From contig CAZIPL010000014.1 in assembly GCA_964541255.1 (NCBI GenBank), positions 1-31,264 of the forward strand: 31,264 nucleotides of DNA. Reading direction: 5' to 3'. This document shows, piece after piece, positions 24,042 to 31,264 of the stretch (the first letter of the stretch is position 1; each line of letters begins with the position of its first letter). The stretch comes from CAYOSU01 sp964541255. Lineage in GTDB: Bacteria > Bacillota > Clostridia > Christensenellales > CAMQZB01. Position numbers and translations under genes: made by a program. Below the pieces are notes generated by a model. That model saw only the letters and a list, made by a program, of their open reading frames with translations, had not been told where the DNA came from and did no database searches.

Positions 24042-24986
24042 ATGAAGCTTATCGATCTACAAAACGACGTCAAGAGACTTATGTATGTTGACGAGCTTGA
24101 CGATTACGAGGCGTTTTTATATGCGACAAACAGAGCTGTTTTTAGGACTCGTTCGGTTTTCCCGAAAATCAAAAGAAAGTATATCGCGATAAGAAACCCC
24201 GAAAACCTACTTTCTTTAGAAAAAGAAGAGGTAATAGAAGTCAAAAAGTCGGCTGTTTTTTATGCCGAAAACGTCAAAGCCTTTTATTTCGAAGCCGAGG
24301 GCGAGGGGAAAGCGGATTTTTATCGCTTCAACGCGGATAAATCCGTAAACGATTACGAGCTGCTCTTTTCCGTCGAAATAAAATCTATCGGGACTTTCCA
24401 AAGCTTCAAGGGCTTTGTCAAACGCTTCGGCGAGTTTGTCGACGGAAACTTCAAGGTGGTTTTCGGCGGAGATTTTTTTCTTCGAATAAAAAATCTCGCG
24501 CTATACGATACGCTGATGTCTTCAAGTGAAAACGACATTTTAGCGTATAAAAAGATTGTTGAAATTGACCTTGAAAAGGCAACGGAGGGGCGTTTTAAGG
24601 ATTTAGGCGTCGATACGACAAAAGGCGATTTCATGAGCCTTAATAAGCCTATTATCATAACGCATTGCGGAAAAGAGAAAGAAATTCCGTATACGCTTTC
24701 TCAAAAAATTCTTTATATAGACGGCAATTATTCCGGCGAACTTATTTTAGATTATATAGCAATGCCGAATACGGTGGGAGTATCGTCGAAAGACTCCGAC
24801 GATATAGATATTCCGAAAGAGCTTGAAACGTTTGTTTCGTACCTAATCGCTTCGAACTTACTTTTAGAAGAGGAAAGCGAGCTTTCTTCGCAATACATAT
24901 CGAGGTATCTCGAAGCTGAGAATAACGCAAAATCGCTTTTGCCGATAAAAAGCGGCGTATACGAATATACGGGAGAGGAGTTTTGA
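24042..24986 (+). CDS. Head-tail connector / tail-adaptor-like protein
   Basis: The 314-residue protein follows the capsid gene with a perfect AAGGAGGTG site. The N-terminal (LIDLQNDVKRLMYVDELDDYEAFLYATNRAVFRTRS) and C-terminal (ELETFVSYLIASNLLLEEESELSSQYISRYLEAEN) helical parts frame a beta-rich middle that resembles a carbohydrate-binding-type sandwich. This split-helix arrangement is typical of podovirus adaptor proteins (T7 gp11-like) that sit under the portal. The next gene encodes the large partner expected for the nozzle. Assignment is by layout and pattern; no exact family is claimed. Confidence 0.6.
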   Translation: MKLIDLQNDVKRLMYVDELDDYEAFLYATNRAVFRTRSVFPKIKRKYIAIRNPENLLSLEKEEVIEVKKSAVFYAENVKAFYFEAEGEGKADFYRFNADKSVNDYELLFSVEIKSIGTFQSFKGFVKRFGEFVDGNFKVVFGGDFFLRIKNLALYDTLMSSSENDILAYKKIVEIDLEKATEGRFKDLGVDTTKGDFMSLNKPIIITHCGKEKEIPYTLSQKILYIDGNYSGELILDYIAMPNTVGVSSKDSDDIDIPKELETFVSYLIASNLLLEEESELSSQYISRYLEAENNAKSLLPIKSGVYEYTGEEF

Positions 24987-27322
24987 TGGCGCAGGAAAGA
25001 TTAAAAACATACGACGACTTTTTGGGCGTTGACCTATCGTCAAGCGGCGGAAGAACTTTAGACGGTCATTCTGCGGAAACGGTGAACGTATATAAAGACT
25101 ACGGCGAAACCAAAGGGCGAATAATCGAAACCGTCCCGGGGTTTAGAAAAAGGTTTTGTGCGGAACAAAGCGGCGCGACGGATTTTTTCTTCTTTTCGCT
25201 TATTGAAAACGGCGTCGAAAAAACCTTGCCGATCGTCCACGTCAAAGATAAGCTGTATCTTTGGTCGAATTATCCCGAAGATGTAGGGATAGAGAAACAC
25301 GCGGAGATACTCTTTAACGAGAACGGAACGGCTGAGATTTTCGGCAGCGTAGATAAGGTGCTTTCCTTGAAAATCGCCGACGAAGAAGTGAATTATTCGT
25401 TCGATAAGAAAACAAAAACAATTACCGTGTCGAAAGAAAATTTCGGGAAAGCCGCGCTTATTTCGTACATCGAAAAGGAGGCGGACGCTAACGACGTGTT
25501 GATAAGCGGAATATCGGAAAACAAGCTTACGTTTTTCGTTTACGGCGGCTATTTATATATTCTCGACGGCGAAAGATATTTCGTTTTCGACGGCAAAAAG
25601 GTCGAAGAGGTAGAGCCGTATATCCCGACGACGTATATCGGAATTACCGCTGAAAGTATCGGCGAAAAGCTCGATGAGAAGAACGTTTTGACGGATCTTT
25701 TTTATAATACCTTTGCTTCGGACGGCGAAAACAAAGAGTTTTATCTTTCCGAAAACGAGATAGAAGAAATAAAATCCGTCGAGGTATACGGCGAAAATAG
25801 AACGGATTATACGGTTGATTTAATTGATGGAAAGATTACTTTTTCTACACCTATCGCAAGCGGCAAAGACGTAGGCTTTGAGGAAGGATATTCGGGAATA
25901 AAGGTTTTGGCAAAAGGGAAAGAAAACCCCCTCAAGAAAAGCCTGATGTCCTCAAAGTGCGCTAAAGTATTCGAAGGAACGGTGGTTTTGTCGGGTGCGG
26001 AAGATTTCGGCGGAATATATTATTCCGCAATCGACGCGCCGAACTATTTTCCCGAACTAAACTATGCTTATATTGGCGGAGGCGTCGGGAAAGTTACGGG
26101 ACTATCCGTTTGCGCAAACGAGTTGTTCGCATATTTTTCCGCGAGCGAGGACGGAGGGATATATAAAATAACGTCCGTCGAAACGGGAATAGACAACAGC
26201 CCGGTAGTTTTTTCTTCCGAGATCGTGTCTTCGTCCGAAAAAATTATTTTTAACGGAACGGATTTTCTCGATTTGCCTACCTTTTTGACATCAAGCGGTG
26301 TGTTCGCGCTTGCCTCTCCCAATCTTAAGCTCGAAAGGGTGGTCGAAAAGCGATCGGGGCTTATCGACGCAAAGCTTTTGAAGCTCGACTTAAAAAACGT
26401 AAAGCTGTTTTCTTTTGACGGATACTTTTGCATATATACGGACGGAAATGTTTTTATGGGCGATTCGAGGCGTTTTTATCGCAACGAAAAGGGTGAATAC
26501 GAATTCGAGTGGTTCGTCCTTAGCGATATAGGCTCATATAAAGGAGCATATAAAAGATTCGTTTTTGCGGATAAAATCGACGAAATCGAAGATAGGTATT
26601 TCTTGCTGTCCGAAAAGGGCAAAACGGCAAATCCGCCCGATAATGATGGAGCGAGTAAAAACCTTGTATCGAAGAAAAATCTTTGCGGCAAAAGCGTTTT
26701 TACCGCGATAGTGAAATCCGCCGAGCCTGTTTTTTCGTCTGACGGAATAACTTATGTCGAAAGGGTTGACGAATATGTGGTTGAAGAATGCGAAGATATG
26801 ATAGGCGGGACATTCGAAGAGGCGTTTGACATAAAAAGCTTCGACGGCAACGTGTTTTTTACGACTGAAAGCGGACTGTTTTCCTTTAATTTCGACAAAA
26901 AAGGAGAGAAAAATATATACAATTTCGACGGACGAACGATAAAGTCCTGCGTTGCGACAAAGCTTGACGATTTGGGTTTCCCCGATATGAAGAAAACGAC
27001 TATTCCGAAAAGCCTTGTCGTCAGATTGAAAAGCGCGGACAATTCGAAAATCAAGGTGCAAAGCAGAACTGAAAGCGGAAAATATAAAACGGTCGGAGAA
27101 ATATACGTTAAAACGGCGGATTTTTCCGATATTGACTTCTCGTCCTTTTCGTTCGATACGGAAAACCAAAGCGTATATGTATTAAACGATCGGACGAAGA
27201 GTTTTCTCGAAAAGCAAATCACGCTGTCTTGCGACGAGTATAACGGCAATATTATGCTTTGCGGATTGTCGTATCGATATAAAACCGTCGGAAGAATAAA
27301 AAACAAAAGGAGGATTAAATGA
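24986..27322 (+). CDS. Large tail (nozzle-like) protein
   Basis: The 778-residue protein starts at ATG 24986, overlapping the preceding stop by one base, after GGGAGAGGAG. It opens with TYDDFLGVDLSSSGGRTLDG and HSAETVNVYKDYGETKGRII, an opening seen in short-tailed phage proteins that assemble near the tail tip: a fixed DFxGVD motif then a list of SaeTvNvyrd residues. The rest is a long series of beta strands with many G and aromatic residues (VYGGYLYILDGERYFVFDGK), suggesting a beta-propeller-like body. It fits the tail tube/nozzle position of T7 gp12 or P22 gp10-like proteins. The exact role is inferred. Confidence 0.65.
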   Translation: MAQERLKTYDDFLGVDLSSSGGRTLDGHSAETVNVYKDYGETKGRIIETVPGFRKRFCAEQSGATDFFFFSLIENGVEKTLPIVHVKDKLYLWSNYPEDVGIEKHAEILFNENGTAEIFGSVDKVLSLKIADEEVNYSFDKKTKTITVSKENFGKAALISYIEKEADANDVLISGISENKLTFFVYGGYLYILDGERYFVFDGKKVEEVEPYIPTTYIGITAESIGEKLDEKNVLTDLFYNTFASDGENKEFYLSENEIEEIKSVEVYGENRTDYTVDLIDGKITFSTPIASGKDVGFEEGYSGIKVLAKGKENPLKKSLMSSKCAKVFEGTVVLSGAEDFGGIYYSAIDAPNYFPELNYAYIGGGVGKVTGLSVCANELFAYFSASEDGGIYKITSVETGIDNSPVVFSSEIVSSSEKIIFNGTDFLDLPTFLTSSGVFALASPNLKLERVVEKRSGLIDAKLLKLDLKNVKLFSFDGYFCIYTDGNVFMGDSRRFYRNEKGEYEFEWFVLSDIGSYKGAYKRFVFADKIDEIEDRYFLLSEKGKTANPPDNDGASKNLVSKKNLCGKSVFTAIVKSAEPVFSSDGITYVERVDEYVVEECEDMIGGTFEEAFDIKSFDGNVFFTTESGLFSFNFDKKGEKNIYNFDGRTIKSCVATKLDDLGFPDMKKTTIPKSLVVRLKSADNSKIKVQSRTESGKYKTVGEIYVKTADFSDIDFSSFSFDTENQSVYVLNDRTKSFLEKQITLSCDEYNGNIMLCGLSYRYKTVGRIKNKRRIK

Positions 27323-29172
27323 CTAATATTTTCGATTCCGAAGAGGTTGCCGTTTCTCCAATAGCGGTGCAAAGCGGCAAGATAGAGAACCTTTCGGACA
27401 AGCCCAATTCGCCGTCGGTTTTCGGCGGCAACGGAATGAGCGCGACGGAATTGAAACGCGCGTTCGACGTTATCGGAGTTTACGCGACAACCAAGCTTTC
27501 GAAGCTTATCGAGGCGCTTAAAAGCGTAGAGGCGGGTTCGTCGATAGGTATCGAGGGGTGGGACGGAACTCCGACGACGGTAAAAGATATGCTTGATAAG
27601 CTTGTTTCTTCTCGCGGCGCTTCGATTATAGGAACGGGCAAAAGCATAGACGAGAAAGAACAAAATCTTCAAGAGGTAATCGACGATCTCTATCGCCTTA
27701 TTGCGTCATATAAGCTTGACGATATCTATGATATAAAGATGACTTTGGGATATTCGAAAGAAAGCGGCGCGTGCGAGAACTATCAAGAGCTTGAAAAGCT
27801 CGCGCAATCGCTTAAAGAAACGGTTTTGCTTCTCAAAAGCATCCTTTCGATAGGCGATAGCGAAGAAAGCAAAAGACTTAATGCTATTGAAAGCGAGATA
27901 AATAATATCGACGGCAAAATAGGGAAAGAAAGAGGCATAGCTTCGCTTGACGAAAACGGAATGATAGCTCAAACCGTCAATGCTGAAAAAATCGTGTCTG
28001 GCAAGCTTCCTCTTTCGGTAATCCCCGACGCTGCGTTTGAAAGAACGAAAATCGTTTCGTCGGAAAAGGATATGTATGCTCTTACTCTTTCAGACGTTCA
28101 GAACGGCGATCTCGTCGTTTTGCAAGAAAGCGGAAAGACGGATAGGTGGTTTAAGGTCGTTGACGATAAAAAGCTTGACGAAAGCGTAGGCTATATGGAA
28201 ATAATCGGCGGCACGACGGCGATAGCGCAAATGGCAAAGGAATACGATTCCGATTATTCGGGAGGGAACTCCATTGCGGAAAAGTTTTTGTCGATCGAGG
28301 GCGTGGGAAGAACGACGGAGAACGTCAAGAAAAACGCGGACGACATAACGCAAATCAAGAATACCGTTTCGGCAATTAAAGGAAACGGCTATACGTCTGG
28401 AAGCGTCAAGGAGAACAAAGACGAAATCGCGTCCTTAAAGAGCGAAATGACGTCGGCAAAAAGCGATATCGAAACGCTTAAAAATAAAAAAGCCGAAAAG
28501 GCGGATATGAGACTTCTAAACTGCGCTCATTCGAAAAGCGGCACGGTGCATACGTTTGTTATAGATTGCGGCGAGCTTAATTCAAGCGTTACGGAATACG
28601 TCGTCAAGGCGAAAATGACTTCCGATATATCGGAGGGCGATACCTTTTCGATAAGCGACGGCAAAACAACTTATGACGGAATAATGCCGCTTACGTATGA
28701 CGGCGAAGCGTTTGAAATCGAGTTTTTAAGCGGTGTATATCCCGTCGTGACTTTCACGCTCGACTTGGGAGGAAGCGAAAGGCACGCTTTTTTTAAGGGC
28801 GGCGGAGCTGCGTATAAGGGCGGCTACGCGAGCGGAACTTTGACGGAAAACGACTTATATCTTCCTACAAGCGGCGTTTTGCGAAACTATATAAAGATTC
28901 CAGCGAACCTTTCGTTCGAGCCGAGACTTATTTATCTTCACGGCATAAACGCAAATTGCACGATTTTCGACATCAACGCGAATAGCTATACCTTTAAGCT
29001 CGAAGACGAAAGCGCTGTTTGGGAGAGGGATAAAGCGATAAACGCTTCGTCGAAATCGACCTATTTGTCCCTAAAATCGGCACCGTTTGAGTGGTGGACG
29101 GTTTCGAATTCGAGCTATTGGGCGCAACACGACAAAGGACCCCTTTCGGGGATATGGGAGGCATTTGAATGA
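27319..29172 (+). CDS. Tail fibre / receptor-binding protein candidate
   Basis: The 617-residue protein has a conserved-looking N-terminal region (about 1-120), a central helical region with heptad-like repeats (about 340-400: NVKKNADDITQIKNTVSAIK and the segment after it) suggesting a trimeric coiled coil, and a C-terminal beta-rich domain with many aromatic residues (EWWTVSNSSYWAQ). This is the layout of a trimeric fibre or spike that binds the host surface. It follows the large tail gene with a 4-nt overlap and is the last large structural gene. No enzymatic depolymerase motif is evident. Confidence 0.7.
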   Translation: MTNIFDSEEVAVSPIAVQSGKIENLSDKPNSPSVFGGNGMSATELKRAFDVIGVYATTKLSKLIEALKSVEAGSSIGIEGWDGTPTTVKDMLDKLVSSRGASIIGTGKSIDEKEQNLQEVIDDLYRLIASYKLDDIYDIKMTLGYSKESGACENYQELEKLAQSLKETVLLLKSILSIGDSEESKRLNAIESEINNIDGKIGKERGIASLDENGMIAQTVNAEKIVSGKLPLSVIPDAAFERTKIVSSEKDMYALTLSDVQNGDLVVLQESGKTDRWFKVVDDKKLDESVGYMEIIGGTTAIAQMAKEYDSDYSGGNSIAEKFLSIEGVGRTTENVKKNADDITQIKNTVSAIKGNGYTSGSVKENKDEIASLKSEMTSAKSDIETLKNKKAEKADMRLLNCAHSKSGTVHTFVIDCGELNSSVTEYVVKAKMTSDISEGDTFSISDGKTTYDGIMPLTYDGEAFEIEFLSGVYPVVTFTLDLGGSERHAFFKGGGAAYKGGYASGTLTENDLYLPTSGVLRNYIKIPANLSFEPRLIYLHGINANCTIFDINANSYTFKLEDESAVWERDKAINASSKSTYLSLKSAPFEWWTVSNSSYWAQHDKGPLSGIWEAFE

Positions 29173-29333
29173 AAAGATATTTTGTTAAAGGCGACAGCCT
29201 CGTTTGCGGCGACGTTGACGGCAGAGCGCTTAAACTCAAAGGATATAAAGAGATAACGAAAAGCGAGTATGACAAGCTTTTGAACGCGTATCTTGAAAAA
29301 GTAAAGGAGGGACGAAGTGGAAGGGAATCTTGA
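29169..29333 (+). CDS. Small protein, 54 residues, after the fibre gene
   Basis: The ATG at 29169 overlaps the fibre stop codon, and the frame runs to TGA at 29331-29333. The peptide starts MKRYFVKGDSLVCGDVDG and ends in helical KSEYDKLLNAYLEKVKEGRS. Its tight overlap at both ends (the next gene starts at 29317) supports real translation. The pattern of a small beta hairpin plus helix recalls short tail-fibre chaperone or adaptor proteins, but no family is recognised. Confidence 0.6.
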   Translation: MKRYFVKGDSLVCGDVDGRALKLKGYKEITKSEYDKLLNAYLEKVKEGRSGRES

Positions 29334-29574
29334 CAGAATAAAATCGCTCGAAGCGTCTCGCGACATTATGCAACGAAAGCTCAAAGAAATGTTTGTTTCG
29401 ATTGAAAGAATAAGCGAAAAGCAAGCGTTTTTGAACGAAAACGTCGAAAAAATCGAAGAACGGCTTTCGGGACTTATAGAAAAGACCGACGGCATCGTTG
29501 ACGGAATAATAAAGCTTGAAAACGAGATTGCCGTTTTGAAAGAGCTTTCACACGAGCACAGAATAATAAAATAA
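29317..29574 (+). CDS. Short coiled-coil protein
   Basis: The GTG at 29317 is chosen because AAAGGAGG lies 7 nt before it. The 85-residue product is almost wholly helical with heptad-like hydrophobic spacing (KLKEMFVSIERISEKQAFLNE, then IEERLSGLIEKTDGIVDGIIKLENEIAVLKEL), so it should form a coiled coil. In many phages a protein of this size and form (XhlA-like) precedes the holin, but the C-terminal membrane segment of XhlA is absent here. It may pair with the membrane proteins downstream. Confidence 0.6.
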   Translation: MEGNLDRIKSLEASRDIMQRKLKEMFVSIERISEKQAFLNENVEKIEERLSGLIEKTDGIVDGIIKLENEIAVLKELSHEHRIIK

Positions 29575-29587
29575 AAAAGGAGGGAAT

Positions 29588-30253
29588 ATGAAAACAAAAA
29601 AGATTTTGATAACGGCTGTTTTGTCGGTCTGCTTTTTGGCTTTTGCGTGCAATGCGCTTTGCTTTGAAAATAAGGCTTTTGCTATCGAGGTCGGACAAGA
29701 AAACGTCGAGGAAAGCGGCGAAATAAGCTTTTCGGATAGAATATCCGAATATATCCAAAGCGACTTAATACCGATAATTTCAGGGCTTATAACGGCAATA
29801 ACGGCGATTTTAGCTATGCTCGTGCCGTATATAAAAACCTTGGGTAAACTCAAATCCACCCAGTCGGCATACGCATGCGTTTTCGACGAAAACGAAAGAT
29901 TGCAAAAAATCGCAAGCGAAAAATCCGTCGAGGGGATAAGCAAGAAAATCACCGAAGAGGTCGCAGCCGCTATGGAAGATAGGCTTTCTAAATACGAAGA
30001 ACTGTTGTCCGCTCTTTTGAAAGAGTGCGAAGAAAGCTCTTGCCGATTGACTTCACTAATTGAGGGCGCGAAGATCGCGTGGAAAGAAGCCGAGGGCGTG
30101 GACGTGATACTTTCTTCTTCGCCGACAGCATCGGCGCTTAGGAAAAACGCGTTGAAGATCGAGCTTTTGAAAAGCTACGTGGCAAAAACTTTGGGCGTGA
30201 AGCGCGAGAAAATCGACGAGATGATCGACGAGGAATTGAATGATGTCAAATAA
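29588..30253 (+). CDS. Membrane protein with signal peptide and cytoplasmic coiled coil
   Basis: The 221-residue protein begins with a signal peptide (basic MKTKK, hydrophobic core, AFA cleavage-like site at 30-32), has a short acidic exterior segment, and then a membrane span (about 61-82, IPIISGLITAITAILAMLVP). The rest is helical and charged (VEGISKKITEEVAAAMEDRL, KLKSTQSAYACVFDENERL), likely cytoplasmic. An AAGGAGGG site precedes the ATG. Its role is unknown: a holin would be shorter, while a spanin-like or membrane-anchoring part would lack this signal peptide plus span combination. The next gene overlaps its end by 14 nt. Confidence 0.7.
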   Translation: MKTKKILITAVLSVCFLAFACNALCFENKAFAIEVGQENVEESGEISFSDRISEYIQSDLIPIISGLITAITAILAMLVPYIKTLGKLKSTQSAYACVFDENERLQKIASEKSVEGISKKITEEVAAAMEDRLSKYEELLSALLKECEESSCRLTSLIEGAKIAWKEAEGVDVILSSSPTASALRKNALKIELLKSYVAKTLGVKREKIDEMIDEELNDVK

Positions 30254-30680
30254 AGCGAAACTATTTGCGTTCAAAGGTTTGGGAACGGTGCTGTTTTCTT
30301 TGCCGCTATGCGTTCTTGCGGCAATAGAAAGAGAAATATTCTTCGTCGAAAGCCAAACAAAGATAACGCTATACGGCTATATCGCGGTGATATTGTTTTT
30401 GTTGACGTTGAAAGAAAAGGTGTTTCCGCTTGTCAAGAAAAATCCCGCTCTTACGGTTTCGATCTTTTTGCTTGTGACGTCTCTTGTCATGCGTCGGTTT
30501 TCGACGGAGCTTATGTATATAGGCTTATGCGGCATAATAGGAAGCGTTCTTGCGGCGTTTATATCGCCCGTCGAAGAAGTATACTATCATCTTTGCTACG
30601 AAGATACAACTTTTGGGAGAAAACGTATTCGCGTTGAAAGCGTGCCTGTGAAAGAAGCGTTCAAGAGGGCGTATCTATGA
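30240..30680 (+). CDS. Small multi-span membrane protein
   Basis: The 146-residue protein has about four hydrophobic segments, near residues 11-29, 42-57, 70-85 and 90-109, and a charged C-terminal tail with YYHLCYEDTTFGRKRIRVES. It starts inside the preceding gene (ATG at 30240 or 30243) and its stop overlaps the next start. The size and spans would fit a holin-like protein, but the loop lengths and cytoplasmic tail are not distinctive. It is the second of three membrane proteins in a row. Confidence 0.65.
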   Translation: MMSNKAKLFAFKGLGTVLFSLPLCVLAAIEREIFFVESQTKITLYGYIAVILFLLTLKEKVFPLVKKNPALTVSIFLLVTSLVMRRFSTELMYIGLCGIIGSVLAAFISPVEEVYYHLCYEDTTFGRKRIRVESVPVKEAFKRAYL

Positions 30681-31261
30681 GCGATTATTCCAATCTTCGT
30701 CTTGAAAAAAGCATAGAAAACACGCAACGAATCGTCGAAAGCTCTGATAAGGGCTTGAAAGTTTTCAAGTCCGCGCTTTTCGAGGTCGTAGCCGCGATAC
30801 TTTTGGTGGCGTTGTGTTTCTACGAAAACGGCACGCTCACCGTCAAAAAACAAGATTTAATCGTATTTTTGGGAAACATCGCCGTGATGTTTATTCTGTC
30901 GATGTTGTTTGACAATAACTATAGAATCAAAGGCAAACTCGTAGGAATGTCAACGGAAAAGTATAAGACCGCTTACGACGAGCTTTTGTCGATAAAGAAA
31001 ACGCTTTCCGACGACGACATAAAGCGGCTTGACGAAAGGATAGAAGAATACCTTGAAGAGGAGCTTTCGAAAAAGCGCAAGAATATGCTGTATAAAGGTG
31101 GAATAACGCTTGCTTTTTACGAGAAGTATCAATACTTTTCGGAAGAAGAGAAAAAGAAAAGCAAAATAAGCTTAAAGAAACGTCTGCTTCTTAAAAAAGC
31201 CGCAAGAATAAGTGTTTATAGTGATAAGGAAGTATCAACAACAACTTATCACAAACGCTGA
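30677..31261 (+). CDS. Two-span membrane protein with charged C-terminal region
   Basis: The 194-residue protein has two spans (about 30-49 and 61-78) and then a long, highly charged helical cytoplasmic part (STEKYKTAYDELLSIKKTL, RIEEYLEEELSKKRKNM) ending with a very basic tail. The ATG overlaps the preceding stop. It ends 3 nt before the window edge, so what follows is unseen. No family is recognised; with its two neighbours it could be part of a membrane complex acting late in infection. Confidence 0.65.
   Translation: MSDYSNLRLEKSIENTQRIVESSDKGLKVFKSALFEVVAAILLVALCFYENGTLTVKKQDLIVFLGNIAVMFILSMLFDNNYRIKGKLVGMSTEKYKTAYDELLSIKKTLSDDDIKRLDERIEEYLEEELSKKRKNMLYKGGITLAFYEKYQYFSEEEKKKSKISLKKRLLLKKAARISVYSDKEVSTTTYHKR
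31214..31256. repeat. Inverted repeat at the end of the last gene
   Basis: GTGATAAG (31221-31228) and CTTATCAC (31245-31252) are perfect 8-bp arms. They are flanked by GTTT (31214-31217) and AAAC (31253-31256), with a 16-nt loop. It lies inside the last 48 bp of the coding sequence, right at the window edge. It could be a protein site, an mRNA hairpin or chance. Confidence 0.4.
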
Positions 31262-31264
31262 CAG

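Noticed and set aside
26752..27672. 306-codon minus-strand ORF in the phage region
   Set aside because: It crosses two overlapping plus-strand tail genes and shows no start signal or family pattern.

Overview
The window looks like a chromosomal segment of a low-to-moderate GC Bacillota bacterium, probably an uncultured gut-type Clostridia. The evidence is strong AGGAGG-type ribosome binding sites, sigma-A promoters with 17-bp spacers, a II-A CRISPR locus with csn2, a Gram-positive-style lipoprotein, and short hairpin repeats of a kind common in gut Firmicutes. No species name can be read from the sequence.

Left part (1-7754): a tRNA-Ser(GGA) gene on the minus strand is followed by about 1.1 kb of AT-rich DNA with no convincing gene. 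A complete type II-A CRISPR-Cas locus follows: a tracrRNA on the minus strand, divergent from cas9, then cas9, cas1, cas2 and csn2 on the plus strand, then a small array of six repeats and five 30-nt spacers. The last repeat is degenerate. The cas2 reading frame is broken by one missing A in an A-run, the main irregularity of the locus. The array has a leader ending in ATTTGAG, the II-A integration anchor, and a likely promoter nested in the 3' end of csn2.

Middle part (7755-17620): a lipoprotein gene with its own terminator, a repeat-rich intergenic stretch, a short unrecognised ORF, a LacI-family regulator on the minus strand, and a divergent five-gene sugar operon. That operon encodes an apiosidase-like glycoside hydrolase, the two halves of a split transketolase, an FGGY sugar kinase and an isomerase with the fucose/arabinose-isomerase C-terminal fold. 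The combination fits the transketolase route of D-apiose catabolism: glycoside cleavage, apiose to apulose, phosphorylation, then two-carbon transfer. The hydrolase has no signal peptide and the window shows no transporter.

Right part (17627-31261): a tightly packed plus-strand phage morphogenesis operon driven by a perfect TTGACA-17-TATAAT promoter. The order is small terminase candidate, large terminase, portal, unknown protein, scaffold-like protein, decoration-like protein, major capsid, head-tail connector-like protein, large tail/nozzle-like protein and tail fibre. Two small proteins and three consecutive membrane proteins follow. With no tail tube, sheath or tape-measure gene, a short-tailed (podovirus-like) particle is the best reading. 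No integrase, repressor, replication or lysis gene lies in the window, so it may be the left arm of a prophage that continues past the right edge, or a domesticated particle. By eye, none of the five spacers matches the phage region.
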